The notes beneath the pieces are model-generated. The model searched no databases. It was not told the origin of the DNA and saw only the letters and a list, made by a program, of their open reading frames with translations. This document shows, in pieces, positions 25,876 to 34,295 of a DNA stretch of 38,786 nucleotides. The DNA comes from a virus. Where the stretch lies: positions 1 through 38,786 of IMG/VR virus record IMGVR_UViG_3300017527_000735. One strand, 5' to 3'. Position 1 is the stretch's first letter. Each line of letters starts with the position of its first letter. Made by a program: the position numbers and the translations under genes.

Positions 25876-27576
25876 CTACGCTGCCATCCGATTCAAGAAT
25901 GAGAGAAGCTCAACCTTCTCATCGTTGGTAAGCGTTCCTTCCTGCTCATTACGAGCAAGAATGTTCATCACGGTAGGAACTATCGACTCCCCAGCAGACT
26001 TCTCAGTCGCCTCGTCCACGAATCCCTGTGCAGCAGCATTCGCCTTCGCAGTCTCACGTGCCATCGTAAGAGAGAACGGAAGATCGGGATTGATCTCAAT
26101 CGGTGGCTCCGGAAGCTCCATGTTCGTAACATCCTCAACAATCCGAGTAGCGGTGCGAGGAGTAAGACCACCACCACGCTCACCAGTCGCAAGCAACTGT
26201 GTCAGCTCATAGTTATCAGTCACGTTCGGTCGATTGCTCTGGAACACAACACTTGCAAGACCAAGCCTCGCGATGATGGTGTTCGTAAACATACGATCGA
26301 TCATATCGCGTTCCGGACCGAAGATCTGCTCCTCGGCCAGCTTCCTACTTGCTTCAGCGACAGCACGGTTGTAGTCCTCTGCACGTCCAACGAAAATTGG
26401 AGGAAGTCTGAACGCACGACGAATCATGTCGTTGTTCATCGTGATGTAGTTCTGGAACAGAGCATCTGTATGTTGATCCTCTGTCAGAGACTTCAACTCC
26501 AACTTCATGGCAGCAGGGTCTTTCATACCCTCGCCAATCGGTTCAGCTTCAATGAGAAGTATGGTCGCGTAGTTCTTGTTCCCCTGCACGCGCTCTTCTA
26601 TGAATTCCTGCATTCTATCGACAGAGCCATCAGTCACAGCAACATTCGTCGCCATGAGTGCCATCGCAGGAATTTGGTTGTTGTCGAACGTGACGTAGTT
26701 GATCTCTTCAGCGGCACGCACACCAAAGATAGCGAAGAGATGCCCAATCCACCGTGGAAGTCCATATGGACTACGTGGAGAGTAGAGCTTCAGATGGATA
26801 ACTTCGTGAGCCAACTCCTCTTGTGGTGTTCCTTCTGGAGCTACAGTTCCATCCTTCGCGAGGATATCTCGAGGATCGCCCCACTCTTTGAAGAAGACTG
26901 TCTCGAGTCCGTGTTCACGAATCTGAACGAAGCGACGAAAATACTTCGACGTCGGAAACTGCTTCATCGACCACTTGTTTTTACCGTCACGAACAGGACG
27001 TGGAACCTCATATGGAGTCTGCTCCTTATCCTGTCTACGAAGACGAGTAGTCCAACTCGGAAGATGACCTAGACCCGCTGGCTTATGTAGATCTGAAATG
27101 GTTGGAATGACTTCGATGTACGCATTCCCCGTGGTCTCGAGATCGTTACGAAGACGAGAACGCAATTCGTCGAGCGTTCCTATCTCCTGATCGAGCACTG
27201 CGTTCTCAAAGAAGTTTGTCGCCTCGGCAACCTGATCAAGAACGTTATCCGGAATCTTGTCGTTTGGATCGTGTGTGTTCTTACGTGGAGTAACGCGATT
27301 GCCCAGCTTCTCAATGTTGACGCTCATCGCATCAAGAGCTGGACCAAGCTCAGCACAATTCTCACGCATCGTTGAGAGCGTGAACATGGAGAACGGAGGT
27401 TCAATGATTCCGTCCTTGCCATACTTCCCAGCAAATGGATCGTCCCCAAGTGCCTTTGACGCTGCACGCTCGACGCTTTTCTCTGCTTTGATTACACGAA
27501 ACTTCAAGACCGGCTTGATTCGCTCCGATGCTCCCTTGACCTCGCCTTTTGGTTTATCCGTCTCTGCGGCTGCCAT
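25876..27576 (-). CDS. portal protein
   Basis: About 566 residues, forming the dodecameric DNA entry ring. Typical portal segments are the N-terminal clip approach (MFTLSTMRENCAELGPALDAM), the central LYSPRSPYGLPRWIGHLFAI block near residue 260, a long helix with VDRMQEFIEERVQG, and RRAFRLPPIFVGRAEDYNRA near residue 390, as in HK97/PBSX-type portals. I start at ATG 27576, preceded by GGAGGT; a TTG four codons upstream lies on the ribosome site itself. It abuts the terminase stop. Confidence 0.88.
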   Translation of the reverse strand: MAAAETDKPKGEVKGASERIKPVLKFRVIKAEKSVERAASKALGDDPFAGKYGKDGIIEPPFSMFTLSTMRENCAELGPALDAMSVNIEKLGNRVTPRKNTHDPNDKIPDNVLDQVAEATNFFENAVLDQEIGTLDELRSRLRNDLETTGNAYIEVIPTISDLHKPAGLGHLPSWTTRLRRQDKEQTPYEVPRPVRDGKNKWSMKQFPTSKYFRRFVQIREHGLETVFFKEWGDPRDILAKDGTVAPEGTPQEELAHEVIHLKLYSPRSPYGLPRWIGHLFAIFGVRAAEEINYVTFDNNQIPAMALMATNVAVTDGSVDRMQEFIEERVQGNKNYATILLIEAEPIGEGMKDPAAMKLELKSLTEDQHTDALFQNYITMNNDMIRRAFRLPPIFVGRAEDYNRAVAEASRKLAEEQIFGPERDMIDRMFTNTIIARLGLASVVFQSNRPNVTDNYELTQLLATGERGGGLTPRTATRIVEDVTNMELPEPPIEINPDLPFSLTMARETAKANAAAQGFVDEATEKSAGESIVPTVMNILARNEQEGTLTNDEKVELLSFLNRMAA

Positions 27577-27577
27577 A

Positions 27578-29218
27578 CTAACCTCCAAAGAGACCAGGCT
27601 CTTTCGTCCGCTTGTTTCGACGCCTACCGCCTCTTACCGCACCCCATACTGCAATGTAAAGAGCATCGAACAAATCTTTCAATCTCAAATGCGGAAAGCC
27701 AGTCAATTGCCCCTCAAGTTTAGCCGACCGGCCCTTTCTATGGAATACCTTGTGTCGTTCATAGTACCAGGAGAAGGCTTCGGCGCGTGTAACCTTGTCC
27801 TGTGTCGTCCAAATTGGCTTGACTCTTACATCCGGAAAATCCTCAGAAACACTCGAATGTAAAGCTTCTTGATATGCATTCGATTCGAGATACGTTCGTA
27901 TAGGGTCCCACTCATCATACATCTCGATGAGAAGTTTCTTTTGTCGATTGAATGAATACCTACCAGCAAGATAATCAAGAACATATACGTCAAGAAGACC
28001 TGGTACAATCCCGACAACCATAACAGCGAATTCATCATTTTTAGTTTTCTCAGAAATCGCAAGGTCAGCAGCCATCCAAACTTTCAAATCAAGACGCTTG
28101 ACAAGATCCTTTGGATTCTCTTCGTAGTACCTGAAGTCATCGCTATCGAAATAGTCACCACGTAACATCTCAATGCGATTCTGATACTGAGCCTCGAAGT
28201 CACCCTGTGGCATACCTTCGCGACGTTTGAGAAGCTTCTCGGATGGGAATCCTTCCTCATCCCAAACCATTGCATTCTCAGGAAGGGAGAATGTTCCGTC
28301 TTCATTCTCCTCGAGATCGACTGTTTCTCCGGTCGTCTTATCGAACACACCCGGAAGAACCATGTACGAATTCCTGTAGTACGGATCTTTCGTCGTCAGA
28401 TGTCCATACAAGTCTTCCGGATGGTAACGAGTACCAAGAACACGAATCTCTCCATTCGCCTTCAGACATGGAAGCAACGACTTGTAGTAGAACTTCATTA
28501 CCACTTCACGTTGCGTTTCAGTCTTGGCATTCTTCTCATCAACCAGATCATCACAGATAATCAACTCAAAGTGCTTGGAGACAACAGCACCATCTGCACC
28601 TGCAACGTGAAACGTATGCTCCTTTTGTCCAGGTTCCCGACCTTTGATACTCGCAGCAGTCTCATCCCACTTCTTCCCCTGAAGCTCTCCAAAGACTTCA
28701 ATGAACTGTGGTCGCTCAAAGTGACCCTTGATAGCTGAAAGGAATGATTTGGATTGTTCGAGTGCTCGAGATGCGATGAGGATATTGATATTCGGATTTT
28801 GTAACGCACGCATAATCGCGTAGCAGATATCACATGCGGTTGACTTACCAGAGCCACGTGGACCAAGAAGAAGTCCACTGTCGATTCCATTCTTTTTCAG
28901 AGTCGCAAAGAAATCAATAAACACTCGATGGTGTGCAGACACACGAAGACCAAGCAAACGCATGAGTACGTCAAGTCTCGAGTCTTCAATTACGAGACGA
29001 CGAATCATCTCTTTCTGCATCGTGTCCACTTCAAGGATCGATGCGATGATCCTGTCGCGTTCGCTACGTCCAGTTGTATGCTGATCTAAGTGCTTCGCAT
29101 ACCCATCTGTGATGATGTCAAACTGTCGCGGTCTCCTCCCAGGCTTCTTCGTTGGGACTCTCGGAGAATTCCGCGTCGATGATCGCGTCCGCTTCTTCGT
29201 ATGCGTTGACTGTTGCAT
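27578..29218 (-). CDS. terminase large subunit (ATPase and nuclease)
   Basis: A 546-residue packaging motor. Walker A is GPRGSGKS at 119-126, and Walker B is LIICDDLVDE at 219-228. The C-terminal RNase-H-like nuclease shows candidate metal ligands D385 (AADLAIS) and D518 (LFDAL), with LESNA near residue 445. The first 35 residues are very basic. It overlaps the small subunit gene by 101 bases, and no good Shine-Dalgarno precedes the ATG, which suggests translational coupling. All catalytic motifs are intact. Confidence 0.92.
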   Translation of the reverse strand: MQQSTHTKKRTRSSTRNSPRVPTKKPGRRPRQFDIITDGYAKHLDQHTTGRSERDRIIASILEVDTMQKEMIRRLVIEDSRLDVLMRLLGLRVSAHHRVFIDFFATLKKNGIDSGLLLGPRGSGKSTACDICYAIMRALQNPNINILIASRALEQSKSFLSAIKGHFERPQFIEVFGELQGKKWDETAASIKGREPGQKEHTFHVAGADGAVVSKHFELIICDDLVDEKNAKTETQREVVMKFYYKSLLPCLKANGEIRVLGTRYHPEDLYGHLTTKDPYYRNSYMVLPGVFDKTTGETVDLEENEDGTFSLPENAMVWDEEGFPSEKLLKRREGMPQGDFEAQYQNRIEMLRGDYFDSDDFRYYEENPKDLVKRLDLKVWMAADLAISEKTKNDEFAVMVVGIVPGLLDVYVLDYLAGRYSFNRQKKLLIEMYDEWDPIRTYLESNAYQEALHSSVSEDFPDVRVKPIWTTQDKVTRAEAFSWYYERHKVFHRKGRSAKLEGQLTGFPHLRLKDLFDALYIAVWGAVRGGRRRNKRTKEPGLFGG

Positions 29219-29900
29219 TTTTCAATATGTTGCTATAGCCATCTGGAAGCCTCTTTACTTCCTGAATCGTATCTTCGAACCACTGCATTCTCTCACGGAA
29301 AAGATCACGCAGTTCATCTGTCGGCATTACGGTCAAATTCAACTCGCCAAGGACTCGAATATCCCTAGCTCGTTTCTTCACGATACCAAGGTCCTGACCC
29401 ATGGTCATAACGTCTTTATAGATTTGAGCCTTGGCTTTGATTGCACCAACTACCCCAGAAGTTTTAGGGTCGGCACTCATATGCGAATTGATGAAGTCGT
29501 CAAGCTCTCGTGAGCATTGTTCCATTCGAAGCATGTAGTAGTAATAGCGATGTGCAGTACCCATCTCCGCAAACTTGCTACCATCATGTTCAAGTAGACG
29601 AGCTTCAACTTGATCGAAAATGGAATCGTCTATACCCAGACGAGACTTGATCTCCTCTCGTGACAAACCTTCCGCAATAAAAGCGCGAAGATACGTAACA
29701 GCAGACCTATACCACTTCTTACGTTGGTTCTCATTTACATTCACACGATACGGACTCAACGGAACAAGGTCACTCGATAGGTATCTCGAGCGCTCATGAG
29801 TCGTATCAACACGAGTTTTAGAAGTGATGCTTTTCGTCTTTGATTTAGACGTTGGCTTCGACTCCTTCTTCCCCTCTTGCTTTGGCATACGCACACGCAT
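29118..29900 (-). CDS. putative terminase small subunit
   Basis: A 260-residue protein upstream of the large subunit. The first 35 residues are Lys/Ser/Thr rich (KSKTKSITSKTR). Residues about 65-110 form a helix-turn-helix-like region (LSREEIKSRLGIDDSIFDQV), and the rest is helical with an acidic tail. That order fits small terminases, though no signature is diagnostic. Two in-frame ATGs, 29900 and 29888, are possible and neither has a Shine-Dalgarno. A sigma70-like promoter ends only a few bases before the first ATG. Confidence 0.7.
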   Translation of the reverse strand: MRVRMPKQEGKKESKPTSKSKTKSITSKTRVDTTHERSRYLSSDLVPLSPYRVNVNENQRKKWYRSAVTYLRAFIAEGLSREEIKSRLGIDDSIFDQVEARLLEHDGSKFAEMGTAHRYYYYMLRMEQCSRELDDFINSHMSADPKTSGVVGAIKAKAQIYKDVMTMGQDLGIVKKRARDIRVLGELNLTVMPTDELRDLFRERMQWFEDTIQEVKRLPDGYSNILKNATVNAYEEADAIIDAEFSESPNEEAWEETATV

Positions 29901-29908
29901 TGTTCAAT

Positions 29909-29936
29909 AACTATACAACTCTAATGATCAACTTCA
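29909..29936 (-). promoter_or_regulatory. putative promoter for the leftward late operon
   Basis: On the minus strand TTGAAG, 16 bases, then TATAGT. The expected start point is within about three bases of the terminase small-subunit ATG at 29900, so the leader would be absent or extremely short. The -10 is good and the -35 is moderate. Confidence 0.45.
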
Positions 29937-29948
29937 AAGTCAATATCA

Positions 29949-29954
29949 TATAAT
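29949..29954 (+). promoter_or_regulatory. TATAAT -10 element for the Dam operon
   Basis: A perfect TATAAT lies six bases before the Dam ATG. A -35 match is poor (TGATCA at 29925, 18-base spacing). If used, transcription would start at or next to the A of the ATG, giving a leaderless mRNA. Confidence 0.4.
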
Positions 29955-29960
29955 CCACAC

Positions 29961-30794
29961 ATGAGCGCATTACTGAGATGGGTTGGCTCCAAACAATGGA
30001 TACGACATGACATTGCTGCAATTGTACTTGAACGGATAGGCAAAAACTGTACCTATTGGGAACCATTTGCCGGTTCTGCATCCGTTCTATTCACTCTCAA
30101 GAACATCAAACAAGCGTGTATATGTGACGCGATTGAGCCACTCATACGAACCTACGAAGCTATCAAGGATGAACCCGTTGATGTGTGGTTGTGGAGCAAG
30201 AAGTTTGGAGATCATGGAATCGAATCGTACTATGAACTTCGCAACTTATTCAACGAATATCTATTCACACAAAAAACTCCAAGTTCAGAACATGAATTCG
30301 CTGGTCTGTTCATCTACCTGAATGCATGCTGTTTCAATGGACTGTGGAGACAAAATCCAGAAGGTAAATTCAATGTCCCTGTGAGCGACAGGACAAAGGT
30401 CAAGATTCCAAAGCAACGATTCTTTCTCATAGCTTCTCAGATACTTCAGCGCACAGACATACGACTTGTCGAACCACCAACCGACATATTCAATATCATC
30501 AACGAATCTCAAAATGGTGATGTCATATTTGCCGATCCTCCATACTACGGATCGTTCGACGGATATGATGGACTACTCATGACAGGAGAAGGATTCCACG
30601 AACGACTCGCGTCAACATTGCAAGACGCACATACAAGGGGGGTATGTGTCGTAGCAATGAATTCAGATAAACCATTCGTCCGGAAGTTATACCGCGACTG
30701 GTGTCGTATCAAGACAATCGAACGACACCAAACCATCGCAAGTACAAAAGAAGGTAGGGGGGAATGGAAACAAGTAATGATGGTGGGACAGTGA
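29961..30794 (+). CDS. dam: DNA adenine-N6 methyltransferase (Dam, D12 class)
   Basis: A 277-residue enzyme that transfers methyl from S-adenosylmethionine to adenine N6, probably at GATC. Motifs are in the alpha-group order of D12 methylases: RWVGSKQW at 6-13, WEPFAGSAS at 33-41 (SAM binding), CFNGLWRQNPEGKFNVP at about 124-140, and the catalytic ADPPY at 191-195. The expected length is 260-285 residues. It heads the rightward operon and lacks a Shine-Dalgarno. It may protect phage DNA from restriction or control timing or packaging. GATC as target is inferred from the family. Confidence 0.9.
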   Translation: MSALLRWVGSKQWIRHDIAAIVLERIGKNCTYWEPFAGSASVLFTLKNIKQACICDAIEPLIRTYEAIKDEPVDVWLWSKKFGDHGIESYYELRNLFNEYLFTQKTPSSEHEFAGLFIYLNACCFNGLWRQNPEGKFNVPVSDRTKVKIPKQRFFLIASQILQRTDIRLVEPPTDIFNIINESQNGDVIFADPPYYGSFDGYDGLLMTGEGFHERLASTLQDAHTRGVCVVAMNSDKPFVRKLYRDWCRIKTIERHQTIASTKEGRGEWKQVMMVGQ

Positions 30795-31030
30795 TCTGTT
30801 CATTATGCGAAGAAGAATACCCAAAGACTGAAACGAAACTCGTGTACGGAAATGAAGTTTACAAACTCTGTCATGCGTGTTCAGAAGAATACATTCAGGC
30901 TTTGGAAAAGATAGATCGTCAACTATCACAGACGAAAGTCAAGAAACTGAAAACATGGCTAAAGGAGCGCAGAGCTGTAAAACGGTTTTACAAACGTCAA
31001 CTAGTTCTGCCGATAAAAGAGGGGAATTAG
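30764..31030 (+). CDS. small zinc-finger-like protein
   Basis: An 88-residue protein with CSLC near residue 12 and CHAC near residue 36, a treble-clef-like pair, followed by a long basic helix (KVKKLKTWLKERR). It overlaps the Dam gene by 31 bases and has AGGGGGGA upstream. Palindrome copy 7 lies inside its coding sequence, where it encodes AVKRFYK. The basic helix could bind nucleic acid; function unknown. Confidence 0.65.
   Translation: METSNDGGTVICSLCEEEYPKTETKLVYGNEVYKLCHACSEEYIQALEKIDRQLSQTKVKKLKTWLKERRAVKRFYKRQLVLPIKEGN
30975..30993. repeat. 19-bp palindrome, copy 7 (inside a coding region)
   Basis: CTGTAAAACGGTTTTACAA, one mismatch at the first base. It is the only copy inside a gene body and the only one in the rightward operon. 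Confidence 0.85.
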
Positions 31031-31031
31031 A

Positions 31032-31238
31032 ATGAGGGTAAGGGGAATACGAAAGCCAGCCACAACATGGGGTTTCATAAACTCAACAGCTAAAGACAGA
31101 ATACTCTGTACTAACTGTAGTAATAAAGAATTACCAGACTCCTGTCCCAGATTCAGACTGACAACTAAACAGAAAGATGAACTGATAGCTATAAACTGTA
31201 ACTTTTACTCCGACCAAGCTGACGGCGAAGCCATATAA
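31032..31238 (+). CDS. small Cys-rich protein
   Basis: A 68-residue protein with CTNC, a further Cys-Pro about 10 residues on, and a fourth Cys near residue 56, so a zinc site is plausible. The ribosome site AGAGGGGA is clear. It follows the previous gene by one base and probably belongs to the same transcript. Family not recognised. Confidence 0.6.
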   Translation: MRVRGIRKPATTWGFINSTAKDRILCTNCSNKELPDSCPRFRLTTKQKDELIAINCNFYSDQADGEAI

Positions 31239-31248
31239 TTATCTCAGA

Positions 31249-31569
31249 ATGCCAAAGACCCTTAGCATCAGAGAAGCTCGGAAGATCCTAGACTTAGACA
31301 CGAGCGCAAGTGCGAGTGAAATCAAAATAAGATTTCGAGAACTAGCAAAAAAACATCATCCCGATCGCGGAGGTGATGCACATGAATTCAACCGTATTCG
31401 AGAAGCATACGATGTGCTCGTGAATACACCAGTAGATGACATCGCAGCAAATGACGTTGAACAAATGATATTCGACGAAATATTCAATGACTGGTTAGGA
31501 GCACAAGACGATGGCGTTCGTGAAACCGTCACCAAACAGCTCAACGAGCTGGAGAACAAGAAGATATAG
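31249..31569 (+). CDS. J-domain (DnaJ-like) protein
   Basis: A 106-residue protein. Residues 5-60 are a J domain: helix I EARKILDLD, helix II IKIRFRELAKKHH, the HPD motif at 37-39, then GGDAHEFNRIREAYDVL. The C-terminal 45 residues are acidic and helical with no zinc or substrate domain. J domains recruit and stimulate host DnaK. In phages this can aid replication-complex remodelling or virion assembly. The ATG lacks a clear Shine-Dalgarno, but a TATAAT lies nine bases upstream, overlapping the previous stop. Confidence 0.85.
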   Translation: MPKTLSIREARKILDLDTSASASEIKIRFRELAKKHHPDRGGDAHEFNRIREAYDVLVNTPVDDIAANDVEQMIFDEIFNDWLGAQDDGVRETVTKQLNELENKKI

Positions 31570-31984
31570 AGAAACGTTAGCCGCAAAGGAAGAAGACAAG
31601 CTATGGGAAATCATCGAAACCTTCATCGACTCTGGTGTCATGAAGCCCCGATCCCAACTTCGATTCTTCAAAGCAATCGAACAATTCACAAAAGCTGTTC
31701 ACATCGAACGTGTTCGATGGAAACAAATGAAAGAATCAAAGCTTCAACCACAAATCGATATCGTTGTACAAGAAGCATACAAACGATACGATATAACAAT
31801 AAACGAATTGCTCAGAGGATTCAAAAACCCATCCTCAAAACCAAATCTTATGAAAGCTCGCAAATTCGTAGCAACAACTCTCGTATATGAAGTCGGTCTA
31901 ACAAGAAAGAGAAGTGCAATTATGCTCGGAACATCCACACATAGATTCGTTCAATGGTTGAATTTAGATGTCAACATTGATTGA
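31511..31984 (+). CDS. DnaA domain IV-like DNA-binding protein
   Basis: A 157-residue basic protein. Residues about 85-155 look like the DnaA C-terminal helix-turn-helix: YDITINELLRG, KARKFVATTLVYEVGL, then RKRSAIMLGTSTHRFVQW. This corresponds to the region of DnaA that reads DnaA boxes, although the DHTTV signature is replaced by STHRFV. The N-terminal half is helical with many charged residues and no ATPase. It overlaps the J-domain gene by 59 bases in another frame and has AGGAG nine bases before the ATG. Probable role: origin or promoter binding, inferred. Confidence 0.65.
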   Translation: MAFVKPSPNSSTSWRTRRYRETLAAKEEDKLWEIIETFIDSGVMKPRSQLRFFKAIEQFTKAVHIERVRWKQMKESKLQPQIDIVVQEAYKRYDITINELLRGFKNPSSKPNLMKARKFVATTLVYEVGLTRKRSAIMLGTSTHRFVQWLNLDVNID

Positions 31985-32654
31985 GAAGGGTCCGCGACCC
32001 TCAATGACTGAAGCAATCAAAGCCAAGTGCTTCGATTGTACAGCAGAATTCTACGATGGGCGTCGAGACTGTGGAATTCCACGGTGCCCACTACATTCAC
32101 GAATGCCATACCGAAGCACTCCATCCAATTTCGATTGGCTCTGGGGTCCATGGAGTGAGAAACACCGCAATATTCTCGCGAAGCTCGGGATGACGGCGGA
32201 CGAATATATCGAGAACGTTATCACGGTCGGAATGACAGCAAAGGGAATCCCGAAATACAAAGCCCCATTGAGCGACATAATTCGAGCCAAGTGCTTCAGA
32301 TGTTGTGGTGACTACAGTCAAGAGTGTGTGACACTCATCCCACTTCGCTACGTTGATGTGCTAAAGAAGGGCAGCAATAAAAAGTCCAGGCGACTCGAGA
32401 AAGCTCAAGGTCCTTTCGCAAAAATCAACGGCAAGCAACACAAAATCATCGTATCAAACAACGAAGCTGGAAAGGTCGCATGTAGTACACCTGGTTGTCC
32501 GTTGTTCTGGTGGACGCCATATCGAAAAGAGATTCCAGAATACGATTGGTTGTTCGAGTCTGACTACACAAAGAAACACCGACTCGCAATTGCAGCACTC
32601 GGACTGAGCGAAAAAGAATACGTCCGCCGTCTACTCGTTGAGAAGTCACTATGA
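31968..32654 (+). CDS. duplicated Cys-motif protein
   Basis: A 228-residue protein built of two similar halves. The first has AIKAKCFDC, RDCGIPRCPLHSRMPYR and WSEKHRNILAKLGMTADEYI. The second has IIRAKCFRCC, CSTPGCPLFWWTPYRK and YTKKHRLAIAALGLSEKEYV. Each half thus carries a C-x2-C plus C-x4/5-C-P-L site and a closing helix. Single-copy forms of the C-P-L-W-P-Y-R motif are common in phages, function unknown. The first half is interrupted little, while the second has a Lys-rich insertion. The start overlaps the previous gene; ATG 32004 is an alternative. Confidence 0.65.
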   Translation: MSTLIEKGPRPSMTEAIKAKCFDCTAEFYDGRRDCGIPRCPLHSRMPYRSTPSNFDWLWGPWSEKHRNILAKLGMTADEYIENVITVGMTAKGIPKYKAPLSDIIRAKCFRCCGDYSQECVTLIPLRYVDVLKKGSNKKSRRLEKAQGPFAKINGKQHKIIVSNNEAGKVACSTPGCPLFWWTPYRKEIPEYDWLFESDYTKKHRLAIAALGLSEKEYVRRLLVEKSL

Positions 32655-32944
32655 TTGACGATGGATGGCACCACGAATTCCAAGAATTCGATGACCTTCC
32701 TGATACGATGTTCATGTTATACTTCAAGAACATCTCCGGGAAGTGGTCATTGAGACCGCGTATCTTTCTCACCCGTGATATGGCCGAGTACATCGGCTCA
32801 TTCTTTGAGCGACCTACCTACATCGTTCCCGTTACAACTCACACCCCTGAGCTACATCCAAATATGAAACTCACAAAAGTACGCATGCCGAAAACAAAGA
32901 AGGTCAAAAAGGTCAAAGTCAGAAAGGTGAAGGTTCCGAAATGA
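32651..32944 (+). CDS. hypothetical protein with Lys-rich tail
   Basis: A 97-residue protein. The first 68 residues are compact and aromatic (MFMLYFKNISGKWSL). The last 25 are a run of K-K-V-K-V type repeats, typical of a nucleic-acid-binding or positively charged tail. Both ends overlap neighbours as ATGA, so it is coupled to the genes on each side. Confidence 0.6.
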   Translation: MIDDGWHHEFQEFDDLPDTMFMLYFKNISGKWSLRPRIFLTRDMAEYIGSFFERPTYIVPVTTHTPELHPNMKLTKVRMPKTKKVKKVKVRKVKVPK

Positions 32945-33618
32945 AAAAGATCCAAACCGATTGTGTGACGATCTACGACTTTCGTGATAATCGCGACAAT
33001 CCACCAGAGCCAAAAAGAAAATATAAACGTCGAGGCAAGGTCGTCGAACGCGATCCATCGACAATCATAGGAGTCACCATCCACCAAACGGCTGTCAAGT
33101 ATGGCATACGTGAATATCAAATCCGAGCGGCTGGTGGAGATCGAGATCTGGCACTGGCACAGCGAGCACTGCGTGTTGCATGTCACGCAATGTCATTTCA
33201 CGACGGATTCGTTTCGATGACCAACCCTCTCACTTGGTATGTCTATCACGGCAATGGATTCAACGCGACCGAACTTGGTCTTGAAATCGATGGAAACTAC
33301 CCAGGTCTCATCGGTGGACAGACTTGGAATAAGAAAGCTGCCACCAATACCACAGACACAAGCATCCGAGCAGCACAAGTAGCTCTCAGGCAACTCGTGG
33401 AAGACGGACGTGAGATGGGAATGCCCATCGAATTCATCCATGCTCATCGACAATCGTCTGCAACTCGACGTTCAGATCCAGGTGAAGAACTTTGGAACCG
33501 AGTCGTCTTGGACTTTGCTGTTCCGGTTCTCGGATTGAAAACTGAACCAGGACACACACTCAGGAAGGGTCGACCAATCCCATTGGAATGGGACAAGGAT
33601 GGAATAGGTTCGTACTAG
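32941..33618 (+). CDS. N-acetylmuramoyl-L-alanine amidase (endolysin)
   Basis: A 225-residue amidase-2/PGRP-type enzyme that cuts the bond between muramic acid and the stem peptide. Likely zinc ligands are H48 (VTIHQTA), H167 or H169 (FIHAHRQSSATRRSDPG) and D179. GLEIDGNYPG near residue 113 is the usual core strand. There is no signal peptide, so release should need a holin. The basic first 35 residues are unusual and may bind the wall or the membrane. It ends in a four-base convergent overlap with the metalloprotease gene. Confidence 0.85.
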   Translation: MKKIQTDCVTIYDFRDNRDNPPEPKRKYKRRGKVVERDPSTIIGVTIHQTAVKYGIREYQIRAAGGDRDLALAQRALRVACHAMSFHDGFVSMTNPLTWYVYHGNGFNATELGLEIDGNYPGLIGGQTWNKKAATNTTDTSIRAAQVALRQLVEDGREMGMPIEFIHAHRQSSATRRSDPGEELWNRVVLDFAVPVLGLKTEPGHTLRKGRPIPLEWDKDGIGSY

Positions 33619-34244
33619 CGATTCTCCCACTCGTGAACTAACTCCACATCTCCATCGGTCAATCCGCAGTTCCAGGCAGGTGGACTTGACATGCAGGAAC
33701 CAAGATCCAAACTATCCTCATCGTGATCAAGACCGAGAGTATGGCCAAGCTCGTGAAGAAAGCGATCTCGAAACGTTTGTTCGTCATATGCATGCTCGTA
33801 GTCAATGACGATATCCGCGACCCAGATACCACCAGTTTCATCCCACGTTAGATCCGCGATGCCACCCGGACCAGGCTCTTCGAAATCCGGATCAGGAAGC
33901 GCCCCAATCCATACGAGAATGACGCCAGACCTATCAACATCATCTCGAGCCTCCATCTCATAGAACCTATCCTGATTGATTTCACCATCGAACACCTCCA
34001 ATGGAGCCAGCCAGTTGTTCATGAGATTGAGACACTCATTGAATGTCGCAGGATGCTCTATGCTGTCGTCACCGATCACTGTCCATGGAAGAACGCTTGG
34101 TCCTATCTCCAGACCGTTGATCGTCATCCGTCCGTTGTCCAGACTCTCCAGACGATTCTGTTCGCAATCCGAGGCACTCAACAGGCACAGACAAACTGTT
34201 GCGAATGCGATCCATGCAATGTTCTTGGTACTTCTCGAATTCAT
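33615..34244 (-). CDS. secreted metzincin-type metalloprotease
   Basis: About 209 residues. The motif HELGHTLGLDHD at 164-175 is a complete metzincin site (three His plus Glu), and CMSS near residue 184 is a candidate Met-turn, as in matrixins. Residues about 8-26 are hydrophobic (AWIAFATVCLCLL), a signal peptide or lipoprotein-type anchor, although no canonical lipobox is visible. I start at ATG 34244, preceded by GGAGAAAG; a TTG 21 bases upstream has no ribosome site. Neighbouring genes are lysis-like. Substrate unknown. Confidence 0.78.
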   Translation of the reverse strand: MNSRSTKNIAWIAFATVCLCLLSASDCEQNRLESLDNGRMTINGLEIGPSVLPWTVIGDDSIEHPATFNECLNLMNNWLAPLEVFDGEINQDRFYEMEARDDVDRSGVILVWIGALPDPDFEEPGPGGIADLTWDETGGIWVADIVIDYEHAYDEQTFRDRFLHELGHTLGLDHDEDSLDLGSCMSSPPAWNCGLTDGDVELVHEWENR

Positions 34245-34295
34245 GGTCTTTCTCCAACGGCTCAATTGGTTGCCACTTGAACCATGGTTCCCATC

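Noticed and set aside
31234-31239. TATAAT just before the J-domain ATG as a promoter
   Set aside because: It overlaps the previous stop codon and has no convincing -35, so it is probably coincidental; noted only as a possibility.
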